From Deltaproteobacteria bacterium (lineage in GTDB: Bacteria > Myxococcota_A > UBA796 > GCA-2862545): 64,000 nt of DNA. Of the stretch, positions 25,104 through 33,062 are shown piece after piece. The stretch covers positions 62,001 through 126,000 of the forward strand of contig REDI01000010.1 in the NCBI GenBank assembly GCA_007693595.1, read 5' to 3'. The notes below the pieces were generated by a model. The model saw only the letters and a list, made by a program, of their open reading frames with translations. It was not told the origin of the DNA and ran no database searches. The first letter of the stretch is position 1. Each line of letters begins with the position of its first letter. The position numbers and the translations under genes are program-made.

Positions 25104-25967
25104 TCAGCGATCGAGACGGAGCAACAGATCTTCGAAGGTCGCACAGTAAAGTAAGCGATCGGTGCTCTCGCCCGTCAGCGGTTCGACCCCCGGCCCGCCG
25201 AGGGCGAGCATTGTGGAGGGTGGCGTCATCGTGAGCAAGCGCTGTGCATGTTCGCGGACCGCGTCGGGCTCGCGGCGATTGATAAGGGACTGGCAGATCA
25301 ACGCCACATCGCGGGTGTGAAGGAGCCCGTCGAGATCTTCGAGGGGAAGATCGGCGCCGAGGTAGACGATCCTCCACCCGCGCAGCGCGAGCTTGACCGC
25401 GACCGCCAACAAGGGGATCTCGTGTTGCTCTCCGGGAAAGCCGGCACACAGCGCGACGGGCCCCCCGGCCGGTCCGCTCTCGAGGCGGTGGAGTACCGTG
25501 ATGAGCTGCTCGCGGACGAAGGCGCTGGTGAAGTGCTCTTGGGCGATGCTCACGGAGCCGGCGTGCCAGCGGTCTCCGACGTCGCGTAGGACCGGCAGCA
25601 GCACGTCGTCGATCATGCGGCGGATCGGGTAGGTGCTGATCAGATGGAAGGCGCGATCGGCCTCGACCCGGTCAAAGGCGAGCAGCGCTCCCCTCAAGGC
25701 ATCCCGGAGATGGTCGAGGGGCTGCTCGCCGTCGGCGCGAGCGGGCTCGCCGGTCTTTCGGAGCAGCTCCACCGCTTCGCCGATCCGGTGTCCCTTCTCG
25801 AGAAGCTGGGTGAGGCGGTGGAGGATCTGCACGTCTTCGTCATCGTAGACGCGGTGTCCCCCGTCGGTGCGGTTGGGTTTGGGGACACCATAGCGACGCT
25901 CCCAAGCGAGGAGCGTATTCCGGGGGATCCCGGTCATGTCGACGACGGTTCGGATGCGGTAGGCCAT
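25104..25967 (-). CDS. carH: MerR-family, cobalamin-binding light-responsive repressor (CarH/CarA-like)
   Basis: 287-residue regulator. Residues 3-70 are a MerR-type winged helix (YRIRTVVDMTGIPRNTLLAWERRYG). Residues 85-165 form the helical cap with the Wx9EH motif (W134, E144, H145) that contacts adenosylcobalamin in CarH. Residues 168-285 form the B12-binding Rossmann part with E180-Q-H182, where His182 matches the lower axial ligand. The usual Gly three positions after that His (ExHxxG) is Pro185 here. In Thermus and Myxococcus such proteins repress carotenoid genes in the dark and release DNA in light. It starts four bases after crtB, within the operon it probably controls. Confidence 0.88.
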   Translation of the reverse strand: MAYRIRTVVDMTGIPRNTLLAWERRYGVPKPNRTDGGHRVYDDEDVQILHRLTQLLEKGHRIGEAVELLRKTGEPARADGEQPLDHLRDALRGALLAFDRVEADRAFHLISTYPIRRMIDDVLLPVLRDVGDRWHAGSVSIAQEHFTSAFVREQLITVLHRLESGPAGGPVALCAGFPGEQHEIPLLAVAVKLALRGWRIVYLGADLPLEDLDGLLHTRDVALICQSLINRREPDAVREHAQRLLTMTPPSTMLALGGPGVEPLTGESTDRLLYCATFEDLLLRLDR

Positions 25968-25971
25968 GGCC

Positions 25972-26919
25972 TCAGGCTCCGCAGCCGGGAAGATCCCGGA
26001 GTTCGAGGTGGAGCTCGGAACGGTGGTGGGGGAGGGGAGCGAGCAGATAGCGCGCCAGGTCGAGCAGCCCGAGCAGGCTCAAGACCACCTTGGCGGGGGT
26101 CGAGGTGAAGGCGCGGTGTTGCCACGGGTCGCAGTCCCGCTGCCGTAGGGCGGTGCCGATGCCCCGGTAGACGCGGCTGGCGACGTGGATCGCGAGCCTT
26201 GCGCGGAGCGGGATGTAGCGCATCCCCTGGTTGGCGCTGGCGTAGTAGGTGTCGGCGAGCGCGAGGAGATCCCGCACGACCCGGCTCAGCGCCTCGCGCT
26301 CGGCGTGGTTTAAGGAGGGGCCGGGGCCCGCCGCCTGTAGCAGGCGCTCGGAGCTCAGCCCGACGTCCTCCAGCCGCCTCGCGGGAAGGTAGACGCGACC
26401 TCGGACGGCGTCTTCGTGGACGTCTCGACAGATGTTGGTGATCTGCATCGCCACCCCGAGATCGACGGCGAAGGGGCTCGCGGCGGGGTCGTAGACCCCG
26501 AGCACGGCGCACATCATCAGGCCCACGGTCCCCGCGACCCGATAGCTGTAGCGGAGCAGCTCGGCGTCATCGGCGAAGCGCACGGTGCCCAGATCGCCTC
26601 GAACCCCGTGGAGGAGCTGGAGCGCGGGCTCGATCCCGATTGGGCCGCGGTCGAGCACGGCGCGGGTGTGGGCGATCAGCGGCCGGGGGGAGGCGCGGTC
26701 CCGGAGCTCCGCGTCGAGCGCGTCGAGCGCCCCGACCGCATCGACCGCGCTGTCCGCCTCGTCCACCAGGTCGTCGACCTGACGGCAGAAGGCGTAGAGC
26801 ACCGCTGCATCGTCGAGCTGGTGACGGGGAAGAAGCGCTCCCGCCCACCGGAACGAGCGGGCGTGGGTAGACAGCACGGCGCGGCTGTCTTGGAGCAAGG
26901 CGGGGGGATTGGAGTTCAT
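25972..26919 (-). CDS. crtB: Phytoene synthase
   Basis: 315-residue squalene/phytoene synthase family enzyme that condenses two geranylgeranyl diphosphates to phytoene. Aspartate-rich motif 1 is in YAFCRQVDDLVDE and motif 2 in QITNICRDVHEDAVRGRVYLP. HARSFRWAGALLP near the N-terminus is also typical. The start overlaps the crtI stop as ATGA. Phytoene rather than squalene synthesis is supported by the crtE and crtI neighbours. Confidence 0.93.
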   Translation of the reverse strand: MNSNPPALLQDSRAVLSTHARSFRWAGALLPRHQLDDAAVLYAFCRQVDDLVDEADSAVDAVGALDALDAELRDRASPRPLIAHTRAVLDRGPIGIEPALQLLHGVRGDLGTVRFADDAELLRYSYRVAGTVGLMMCAVLGVYDPAASPFAVDLGVAMQITNICRDVHEDAVRGRVYLPARRLEDVGLSSERLLQAAGPGPSLNHAEREALSRVVRDLLALADTYYASANQGMRYIPLRARLAIHVASRVYRGIGTALRQRDCDPWQHRAFTSTPAKVVLSLLGLLDLARYLLAPLPHHRSELHLELRDLPGCGA

Positions 26920-28439
26920 GCGGACTTGCGCGGCTCCTTCTTGCCGGGAAGAGCGAGGGGGTCGTCAGCGGTCGGAACCAGCTTATCGACGACGGCGGCG
27001 GTCTGGAGGACGCCGGGCATGCCCGCACCGGGGTGAACGCTCGCGCCCACGAAGAAGAGCCCTCCGACGTCGGGGGACTTGTTGTGGTAGCGGAACCAGG
27101 CCGACTGGGTGAGCACCGGCTCGATCCCGAAGGCCGCGCCGTCCATGCTGCGCAGCTTGCCCTCGAAGTAGCGAGGATCGATGTGGAAGCTGTGCTCGAG
27201 GTTGTCCTTGATGCCCGGCAGGTGGGACTTTTCGAGGGAGTCGAGGATCCGCTGCCAGTAGGGCTCGGCCTCCTTGCTCCAGTCGATGCCTGACTTTTGG
27301 TTGGGGACGGGCGAGAGCACGTAGAAGCCGTCCTTGCCCTCCGGGGCCAGCGTCGGATCCGTCCATCCGGGGCGATGGAGGTAGAGGCTGAAGTCGTCCG
27401 CGAGCACGCGCTTGTGGAAGATGTCGCGGAGGAGGCCCCTGTAGCGAGGGCCCATGATGATCGTGTGGTGACGGACATCGGGGTAGGGCTTGCTCGATCC
27501 GAAGTAGGCCACGAAGAGACTCATCGACTGCCGCTTGCGCGAGACGTTCCGGTCGGTGTGGACCCGGCGATGCTCGGGCGCGATCAGCTTGGTGTAGACC
27601 ACGCTGGGGTCGGCGTTCGAGACGATCAGGTCGCAGTCGAAGGTCTGACCGCCCTCGGTGTGCACCGCGCTCACCACTCCGTTGGTCACGGCGATGCGCT
27701 CGACGGGGGCGTTGAGGTGGACCTCAACCCCGATGTCCTCGAGGAGCCGGCCCATCGCGGCGACCATCGCGTTGGTACCCCCCTTGGGGAACCAGACCCC
27801 CCACTTGCGCTCGAGCCAGTGGATCAGCAGGTAGATACTGGAGGCGTCGAAGGGGTTGCCCCCGATGAGGAGCGGCTGGAAGGTGAAGACCTGGCGGAGT
27901 CGCTCGTCGCGGATGTAGCTGCTCACCATACTGTAGACGCTTCGGTAGGATCCGAGGCGCATCATGTCGGGCACCGCGCGGAGCATGGTGCCGAGCTCGT
28001 GGAAGGGCTGGTCGACGAGCTCGTCGTAGCCGACCGAGAAGATGTCGTGGGACTTCTGCGCGAGCTTGCGGTAGCCATCGACGTCGCCGGGGGACATCTC
28101 GGCGATCTGGGCCAAGATGCGCTCCTCTTCGCCGACGTAGTCGAAGTGGCTCCCGTCGGGGAACTCGACCCGATAGTAGGGGTCGACCGGCACCATCTCG
28201 TAGTAGTCGTCGGGATCCCGGCCGGCCATGCGGAAGAGCTCCTCGAAGAGGTGGGGAGCGGTGACCACGGTGGGGCCCGCGTCGTAGGTGAAGCCGTCGC
28301 GCTTGAACACGCTCGCGCGGCCGCCGAGCTGCTCATTGGCCTCGAGGAGGATGGTCCGGTAGCCCTTGGTGCGGAGCCGGATGGCGGCGGCGAGTCCGCC
28401 GAGTCCCGATCCGATGACGATCGCAGTTTGGGTAGTCAT
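26916..28439 (-). CDS. crtI: Phytoene desaturase (bacterial CrtI type)
   Basis: 507-residue FAD-dependent desaturase that converts phytoene to lycopene. The N-terminal dinucleotide fold is VIGSGLGGLAAAIRLRTKGYRTILLE; YDAGPTVVTAPHLFEELF follows. The C-terminal signature region VGGLFFVGASVHPGAGMPGVLQTA matches the bacterial-type phytoene dehydrogenase pattern. Length is normal. It lies one base after crtE and overlaps crtB (ATGA), so the desaturase is translationally linked to phytoene synthase. The number of desaturation steps cannot be read from sequence; lycopene is inferred from the cyclase in the operon. Confidence 0.93.
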   Translation of the reverse strand: MTTQTAIVIGSGLGGLAAAIRLRTKGYRTILLEANEQLGGRASVFKRDGFTYDAGPTVVTAPHLFEELFRMAGRDPDDYYEMVPVDPYYRVEFPDGSHFDYVGEEERILAQIAEMSPGDVDGYRKLAQKSHDIFSVGYDELVDQPFHELGTMLRAVPDMMRLGSYRSVYSMVSSYIRDERLRQVFTFQPLLIGGNPFDASSIYLLIHWLERKWGVWFPKGGTNAMVAAMGRLLEDIGVEVHLNAPVERIAVTNGVVSAVHTEGGQTFDCDLIVSNADPSVVYTKLIAPEHRRVHTDRNVSRKRQSMSLFVAYFGSSKPYPDVRHHTIIMGPRYRGLLRDIFHKRVLADDFSLYLHRPGWTDPTLAPEGKDGFYVLSPVPNQKSGIDWSKEAEPYWQRILDSLEKSHLPGIKDNLEHSFHIDPRYFEGKLRSMDGAAFGIEPVLTQSAWFRYHNKSPDVGGLFFVGASVHPGAGMPGVLQTAAVVDKLVPTADDPLALPGKKEPRKSA

Positions 28440-28440
28440 G

Positions 28441-29526
28441 TCAGATCTCCGAGCGGGTGTGCGCGAAGTCGCGCGGGGCAGTGTGAGCGATCGGGGCGAT
28501 GGCCTTGGCGACCAGGGTCATGGCCACGGCGTGCAGGCGAGGCTCGGCGAGCAGGAGGGGGTCGTCGTCGATGGCTTGCTCCAGCCGCGCCATGCGCTGC
28601 CAGACGGCGTCGAGGGCGCCGTCGCGGCGGAAGCGCTGGATGGCCTTCGCTACCTGAGCGGGGGAGGTGTCGGTGCGGGGCGCGGCGAGCAGGGCGATGA
28701 GCCAGTCGCGATCCTCGGGGTGCAGGCGCAGGTGCTCGCTCACCAGGGCGCTCACCTTGCCTTCGTACAGGTCCGACCCGACGACATCTCGCCCTTTGTC
28801 GCCATAGAGGTCGAGCACGTCGTCTTGGATCTGGAAGAGCACGCCGATCCGGTGGAAGGGAGCTGCGAGCTGGGCCGCTGCGTCGGCGGTCCGACCGGCG
28901 ATGAGGGCCGCCCCCTCGACGGGCAGGCCGAAGAGGGCCGCGGTCTTGCCCTGGGTGGCGGAGGCGTAGCTGGTCCAGTCGAGCTTGCCGAGTTGCAGCA
29001 TGTCGAACTCATTGGCCTGGCCTCGGGCGACTCGCTCCGCGTTGACCGCCAGGGTGCGGCTGAGGTGCCACTTGACCGCGTCGGGGACCGGGAGCGCGTC
29101 GAGGACCCGGTAGGGGAGCATGAGCATGAGGTCGCCCGCGTTGATCGCCTGGGCCAGTCCGTGCCGGACCCAGGTGGCGGTGGAGCCGCGGCGCACCCGG
29201 TCGCCGTCCTGGACGTCGTCGTGGAGCAGGGTGGCGTTGTGCAAGAGCTCACAAGAGGCCGCCCAAGCGGTCGCGTTCTCGCGCTGACCGTCCAGGGCCT
29301 CGACCGCGCCGAGCGCGAGTCGAGCTCGCAGCCGCTTGCCGCCGCTGGCGAGGTGCTCGCTGGTCATGGCGCTGAGTCGGTCGAAGGCGCTGCCAGAGCA
29401 GACCTCGAGCATCAGAGTCTCGACGTCAGCGAGGCCCTCCTCGCTCCAGATGCCGCGCGGTCGTCGCGTGCTGACCGCGGCACGCGCGATGGGCTGGGGT
29501 TGGGCGTAGCCGGAGACCTTGTTCAC
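28441..29526 (-). CDS. crtE: Geranylgeranyl diphosphate synthase (polyprenyl synthase family)
   Basis: 361-residue isoprenyl diphosphate synthase that supplies C20 precursor. The first aspartate-rich motif is LLHDDVQDGDRVRRG (D103, D104, D107) and the second QIQDDVLDLYGD (D235, D236, D239). GGKRLRARL binds isopentenyl diphosphate. The short DDxxD spacing and size fit GGPP synthases of carotenoid clusters. GTG at 29526 overlaps the lycopene cyclase stop (GTGA). Chain length C20 is inferred from context. Confidence 0.92.
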   Translation of the reverse strand: MNKVSGYAQPQPIARAAVSTRRPRGIWSEEGLADVETLMLEVCSGSAFDRLSAMTSEHLASGGKRLRARLALGAVEALDGQRENATAWAASCELLHNATLLHDDVQDGDRVRRGSTATWVRHGLAQAINAGDLMLMLPYRVLDALPVPDAVKWHLSRTLAVNAERVARGQANEFDMLQLGKLDWTSYASATQGKTAALFGLPVEGAALIAGRTADAAAQLAAPFHRIGVLFQIQDDVLDLYGDKGRDVVGSDLYEGKVSALVSEHLRLHPEDRDWLIALLAAPRTDTSPAQVAKAIQRFRRDGALDAVWQRMARLEQAIDDDPLLLAEPRLHAVAMTLVAKAIAPIAHTAPRDFAHTRSEI

Positions 29527-30752
29527 GAGGCACCTCTGAGCTGTGGGTTAAGGACGCGGAGCAGGGATGAACGCCCGCGGCCCAGGGCGAGCGCGACGAT
29601 GGCTCGCCGCAGGGGTGGGTCGAGGCGCGCGAAGACCTGGGTCATCGCGCGGGCGACCTGACCGGGGGTCGAGGTGGCGCTCAGGTAGGCGCGCCACGAC
29701 GGCTCGGGCAAGTCGAAGAAGCACTGGAAGAACGACGCGGTCTGGCCGTCGTCGAGGGAGAGCAAGAGCTCGAGGCCCAGGTCGTGCAGGGCGCGGGTGC
29801 GCCGGAGAGGGGCGGGCCAGATCTGAGCCCACGCCGCTTGAACGGCGGCGAGAGGGCCCTGGTCGAGGTGCTCGTCGAGGGCTGCGGCGACGGGAGCCGC
29901 CAGGTGCAGGGCTCGAGTGAGCTGGTAGCCGGTCGCGGGGTGGACCAGGCCGGCGGCCGCGCCGAAGGGCAAGAGCCGGTCGACGGTGGGGATCGGGGTG
30001 TTCATGGGGATGATGCACCGTTCGACCTCGAGTTCGCGCGAGGCGTGGATCCCGAGATGGGCGAGCCGCTTGTAGAGTCGGCTCCGAAGCAGCTCGAGGG
30101 GGACGGCGGGTCGAGCCGCCAGGGAAGTCTCCTCGAGGAAGACGAGGTTCGAGGCAAGTGGCAGGGCGTAGAGGAAGCTGGGTACTCCGTCGCGCTCGGT
30201 AGGGCTCAGGTGGTCTGAGGAGAAGTCCATCAGCCGCATCTCGCCTTCGGCCCATGGGTGGTGGTCGACTTCGGCGAGGATGCCGTAGGCGGCTTGAAAG
30301 GCGGTCGGAGCGGCAGCCCCAGGATCGAGGCTGCGGCCGATGGCGTTGACCACCACGGCTCCGCGGCGACTCGGACCTCGGTGGAGGTGTACCTCGCTGT
30401 AGCTCGGGTGATGCGCGACGTGGGCGGCCCGGCCCGTGACGAGCTCGCCTCCATGGTCGGCGAGGCGCCCCAAGAGCTGGTCGCGCAGCGCGTGCTTGTC
30501 GATGCGTGCGTAGGTGCCCCCGAGCGGCCGGGGACCGGCGCCGAGGTCGGCGGTGGGTAGGGTCCAGGTCGCGCTCAAGGGGACGTGGTCGGGCAGGTCG
30601 TGCGCCCACGCGCCATAGGTAGGCGCCCAGGTGCGATCGGGGCTCGGATCGACGACCTGTACGGTCATACCTCGCTCGGCGGCAGCAGCCGCGAGGGCGA
30701 GGCCGGCAGGGCCGGCTCCGAGGATGATCAGCGTGGGGAGAGACTGGGACAC
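29523..30752 (-). CDS. crtL: Lycopene cyclase, CrtL/CrtY flavoprotein type
   Basis: 409-residue flavoprotein cyclase that forms beta-ionone rings on lycopene. The N-terminus has the dinucleotide fold LIILGAGPAGLALAAAAAERG, then TYGAWAHDLPDHVPL. The region FLYALPLASNLVFLEETSLAARP carries the conserved FLEET segment, and IPTVDRLLPFGAAAGLVHPATGY the late substrate-binding motif. GTG at 30752 is chosen because GAGG lies upstream and the frame before it runs into the regulatory repeats. It is first in the leftward operon, with a predicted 5' leader of only about 20 bases. Confidence 0.88.
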   Translation of the reverse strand: MSQSLPTLIILGAGPAGLALAAAAAERGMTVQVVDPSPDRTWAPTYGAWAHDLPDHVPLSATWTLPTADLGAGPRPLGGTYARIDKHALRDQLLGRLADHGGELVTGRAAHVAHHPSYSEVHLHRGPSRRGAVVVNAIGRSLDPGAAAPTAFQAAYGILAEVDHHPWAEGEMRLMDFSSDHLSPTERDGVPSFLYALPLASNLVFLEETSLAARPAVPLELLRSRLYKRLAHLGIHASRELEVERCIIPMNTPIPTVDRLLPFGAAAGLVHPATGYQLTRALHLAAPVAAALDEHLDQGPLAAVQAAWAQIWPAPLRRTRALHDLGLELLLSLDDGQTASFFQCFFDLPEPSWRAYLSATSTPGQVARAMTQVFARLDPPLRRAIVALALGRGRSSLLRVLNPQLRGAS

Positions 30753-30758
30753 GGAACC

Positions 30759-30786
30759 TCGACAAAACTTCTGCACATGGTATACA
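30759..30786 (+). promoter_or_regulatory. Predicted promoter of the rightward crtC operon
   Basis: TCGACA at 30759-30764 (five of six to TTGACA), a 16-base spacer, then TATACA at 30781-30786. The -10 hexamer coincides with one of the 11-bp repeats of the CarH-type operator, so repressor binding should block this promoter. Predicted from sequence only. Confidence 0.45.
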
Positions 30787-30808
30787 TCGTGTGTACACGT
30801 TATGCAAA
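30770..30808. promoter_or_regulatory. CarH-type operator: 11-bp direct repeats of TnTACA
   Basis: Reading the plus strand, TATACA at 30781 and TGTACA at 30792 match TnTACA exactly and start 11 bases apart. Weaker copies in the same register are TCTGCA at 30770 and TGCAAA at 30803. Thermus CarH binds tandem 11-bp repeats of the form nTnTACAn overlapping its promoter, and a CarH-like gene lies in the leftward operon. The array covers the predicted -35/-10 elements of both divergent carotenoid operons. Confidence 0.72.
30779..30807 (-). promoter_or_regulatory. Predicted promoter of the leftward crtL-crtE-crtI-crtB-carH operon
   Basis: On the minus strand TTGCAT (plus 30802-30807) is followed after 17 bases by TATACC (plus 30779-30784). 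Spacing is ideal for the housekeeping sigma factor and the -10 matches four of six positions. A start near 30772 would leave a leader of about 20 bases containing the GAGG ribosome site before the GTG at 30752. The operator repeats lie between and across both hexamers. Confidence 0.55.
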
Positions 30809-30849
30809 CGCTAGTCGAAGAAACTCTTCGCGGTGCCCCGGAGCTGCCC

Positions 30850-31929
30850 ATGATGTCGATCACGGACCCGAACTCCGACTTTTCAGAAGATCTGTTGGAC
30901 GCGCACGGGGGCTTTCTGTGGTGGTATGTGGATCTCGTCGACGACGACGGCAACGGGTGCGTGTTGATCTGGTCGTTCGGCTTACCTTTCTTGCCTGGTC
31001 GAGAGTCGGCGGCGGTGTCGGGTCGGGGGCGCACTCCCAGGGAGCGGCCCAGCTTGAATATTGCGATCTACAGGAACTTTCGTCCTGAGCTCTATGTGCT
31101 GCAAGAGGTGGACCCCGCGGACGCGCGTTGGGATCGGGTGGCGGGTCGGGTGCACATCGGCGCCAGTTCGATGCAAACCATCTTATCCCAGGGGCAGCGG
31201 CAGCTCTCTATGCGGGTCGACTGTACCATGCCCGGTGGACAATCTTTGACAGGCGCCGTGGATCTCAGCGGTCCGGGCTGCCGCTTGACTCGATCGCTGG
31301 GCGAAGATCCGAACCACGCTTGGTCGCCCCTATGCACCGCCGCCGAGGGGCGGGCACAGTTCTTCGTTGAGGGTCGACCCTTCTTGTCGGTGAAGGGGAG
31401 GGCCTACCACGACCGCAACGGCTCCACTCGGCCCCTCCGAGGGCTCGGCATCCGGCACTGGATCTGGGGCCGCAGCCCCATGGGTGACGAAGAGCGGATC
31501 TGGTACCTGCTCTGGCCTCACCGGGGGCCGGCCGAGGCTTGGGGCTTCGAGGTCGCCTCCGATGGGGAGCTCCGGCCGGTCGAGCATCTTGAGGTCGAGC
31601 GCTCCGGGCCCAGGCTGGGGATCTTCGGTATGCCGTGGCATCGGCGCATCACCCTGACGCAGGCGGGCCGCTGCTGGCTCCGGGTGGAGCACGCCCACAC
31701 CGTCGACCTCGGCTTCTTCTATGGCCGGTGGATCGCCCGGACCGTAGGGCCCGACGGGCAGCGAGGCACGGGCATCGCCGAGGCGGTGCGGCCAGGGCGG
31801 GTCGATCGGGCCTGGAACCGCTGGCTGGTGCGGATGGCGGTCCACCGAGCTCACGCGCCCAACTCGCCCTTCTTGCCCCTCTTCGCCGGGGTACGTCGGG
31901 GTGCGGCGTCTCTTGAGGTGAGCCCATGA
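30850..31929 (+). CDS. crtC: Carotenoid 1,2-hydratase-like protein (CrtC family)
   Basis: 359 residues resembling CrtC hydratases, which add water to the terminal double bond of acyclic carotenoid ends. The N-terminal GGFLWWYVDLVDDDGNGCVLIWSFGLPFLPG matches the Trp/Tyr-rich start of the family's lipocalin-like fold; later segments such as IRHWIWGRSPMGDEERIWYLLWP and RRITLTQAGRCWLRVEHAHTVDLGFFYGRW are also Trp-rich. ATG at 30850 has GGAG six bases upstream; an ATG at 30802 lies inside the operator and lacks a ribosome site. First gene of the rightward operon; ATGA overlap with the glycosyltransferase. Confidence 0.78.
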   Translation: MMSITDPNSDFSEDLLDAHGGFLWWYVDLVDDDGNGCVLIWSFGLPFLPGRESAAVSGRGRTPRERPSLNIAIYRNFRPELYVLQEVDPADARWDRVAGRVHIGASSMQTILSQGQRQLSMRVDCTMPGGQSLTGAVDLSGPGCRLTRSLGEDPNHAWSPLCTAAEGRAQFFVEGRPFLSVKGRAYHDRNGSTRPLRGLGIRHWIWGRSPMGDEERIWYLLWPHRGPAEAWGFEVASDGELRPVEHLEVERSGPRLGIFGMPWHRRITLTQAGRCWLRVEHAHTVDLGFFYGRWIARTVGPDGQRGTGIAEAVRPGRVDRAWNRWLVRMAVHRAHAPNSPFLPLFAGVRRGAASLEVSP

Positions 31930-33062
31930 TGCCCTGGCTCTGGCTTCTGGTCTTGCCCGTCGCTCTCGCCACTGCGATGAGCCTGTTCAACCTTCTCGCG
32001 TGGCCGCGCGCCCGCCGCTCCATGGTGTATCGGGGCGCGGTGAGCGTGCTCGTGCCCGCCCGCAACGAAGAGGCGAGCATCGGGCCGGTGGTCGACGCGA
32101 TCCTGGCCCAGAACCACCCGATCCTCGAGGTCGTGGTCTTCGATGATGGTAGCACGGACGCGACTCCTGAGCGGCTCGCGAGCCGCTCGTCGGATCCGCG
32201 CCTTCGGGTCGTAGAGGGCGACGGCTTGCCCGCGGGCTGGGTCGGCAAGCCCCACGCCTGTCATCAGCTCGCGGCTCGCGCGCGAGGCGATCTTCTGCTC
32301 TTCGTCGACGCCGACGTGGTGCTCGATCCTCACGCCGTCGGTCGTATCGCGGCCCTGCTCTCGCGCTACGGCGCCGACGTGCTCACCGCCGTCCCAGCGC
32401 AGGAGACGGGCAGCTTCGTCGAGCGCTTGGTCTTGCCCCTGCTGCACCTGACCTACACCGCTTGGCTGCCACTCCCGCTCGTACACCTCACCCACGATCC
32501 AAGATTTCTTGCGGCAAACGGTCAGATCCTCGCCGTCCGTCGAGACGCCTACGACGCGATCGGTGGCTTCGAGGCGGTGCGCACCGAAGTCGTCGATGAC
32601 ATGGCCTTCTGCCGCCGCGCCAAGCGGGCGCGTCGGCGAGTCGTCTTCGCCGATGGCTCAACCCTCGCCCGCTGTCGGATGTACGGCTCCGCTGCGGAGG
32701 TCTGGAAGGGGTTCTCGAAGAACCTCTACGAGGGCCTCGGCGAGAGCCCCGCGCTGCTGCTCGGGGTCCTCTCGCTCTATAGCCTCGCTTTTATCGTGCC
32801 CTTCTTGGCGCTCCCCCTGACCCTCTTCGTCCCGGAGCTGGCCGCGCCGGCCGTGGTCGCGGTGGGCCTGAACGTGCTGCTCCGCGTGATGCTGGCGGTG
32901 CGCTTTGGGCACTCTTGGCAGGGGGTGCTGCTGCATCCTGTCGCGGTGGCGATCTTGCTCGCCATCGCGCTGAACTCCTACGTGTGGGCTCGGCGTGGCA
33001 GCATCGAGTGGGCGGGTCGAACCTATGCGCCGCGGGCGGAGCGCGGGGTGCCCCATGGCTGA
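31926..33062 (+). CDS. Family 2 glycosyltransferase, probable carotenoid glycosyltransferase
   Basis: 378-residue membrane-anchored GT2 enzyme. An N-terminal helix precedes the GT-A domain: SVLVPARNEEASIGPVV, VVVFDDGSTDATPERLA, then the DxD-type LLFVDADVVLDP, and a later EVVDDMAFCRRAKRARRR acid/base region. Three hydrophobic segments close the C-terminus. This arrangement resembles CrtQ-type carotenoid glycosyltransferases. Position between crtC and crtD suggests it glycosylates the hydroxyl introduced by CrtC; that is inference. Start overlaps crtC (ATGA), and its end overlaps crtD by 8 bases. Confidence 0.78.
   Translation: MMPWLWLLVLPVALATAMSLFNLLAWPRARRSMVYRGAVSVLVPARNEEASIGPVVDAILAQNHPILEVVVFDDGSTDATPERLASRSSDPRLRVVEGDGLPAGWVGKPHACHQLAARARGDLLLFVDADVVLDPHAVGRIAALLSRYGADVLTAVPAQETGSFVERLVLPLLHLTYTAWLPLPLVHLTHDPRFLAANGQILAVRRDAYDAIGGFEAVRTEVVDDMAFCRRAKRARRRVVFADGSTLARCRMYGSAAEVWKGFSKNLYEGLGESPALLLGVLSLYSLAFIVPFLALPLTLFVPELAAPAVVAVGLNVLLRVMLAVRFGHSWQGVLLHPVAVAILLAIALNSYVWARRGSIEWAGRTYAPRAERGVPHG

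Noticed and set aside
27297-28700. Long plus-strand frame opposite crtI and crtE
   Set aside because: It is a high-GC shadow of two clear enzymes, with Val/Asp/Gly-rich composition and no family signature.
30802-30849. Upstream ATG at 30802 as the crtC start
   Set aside because: No ribosome site, and it lies inside the operator and the opposing -35 hexamer; the ATG at 30850 has GGAG at correct spacing.
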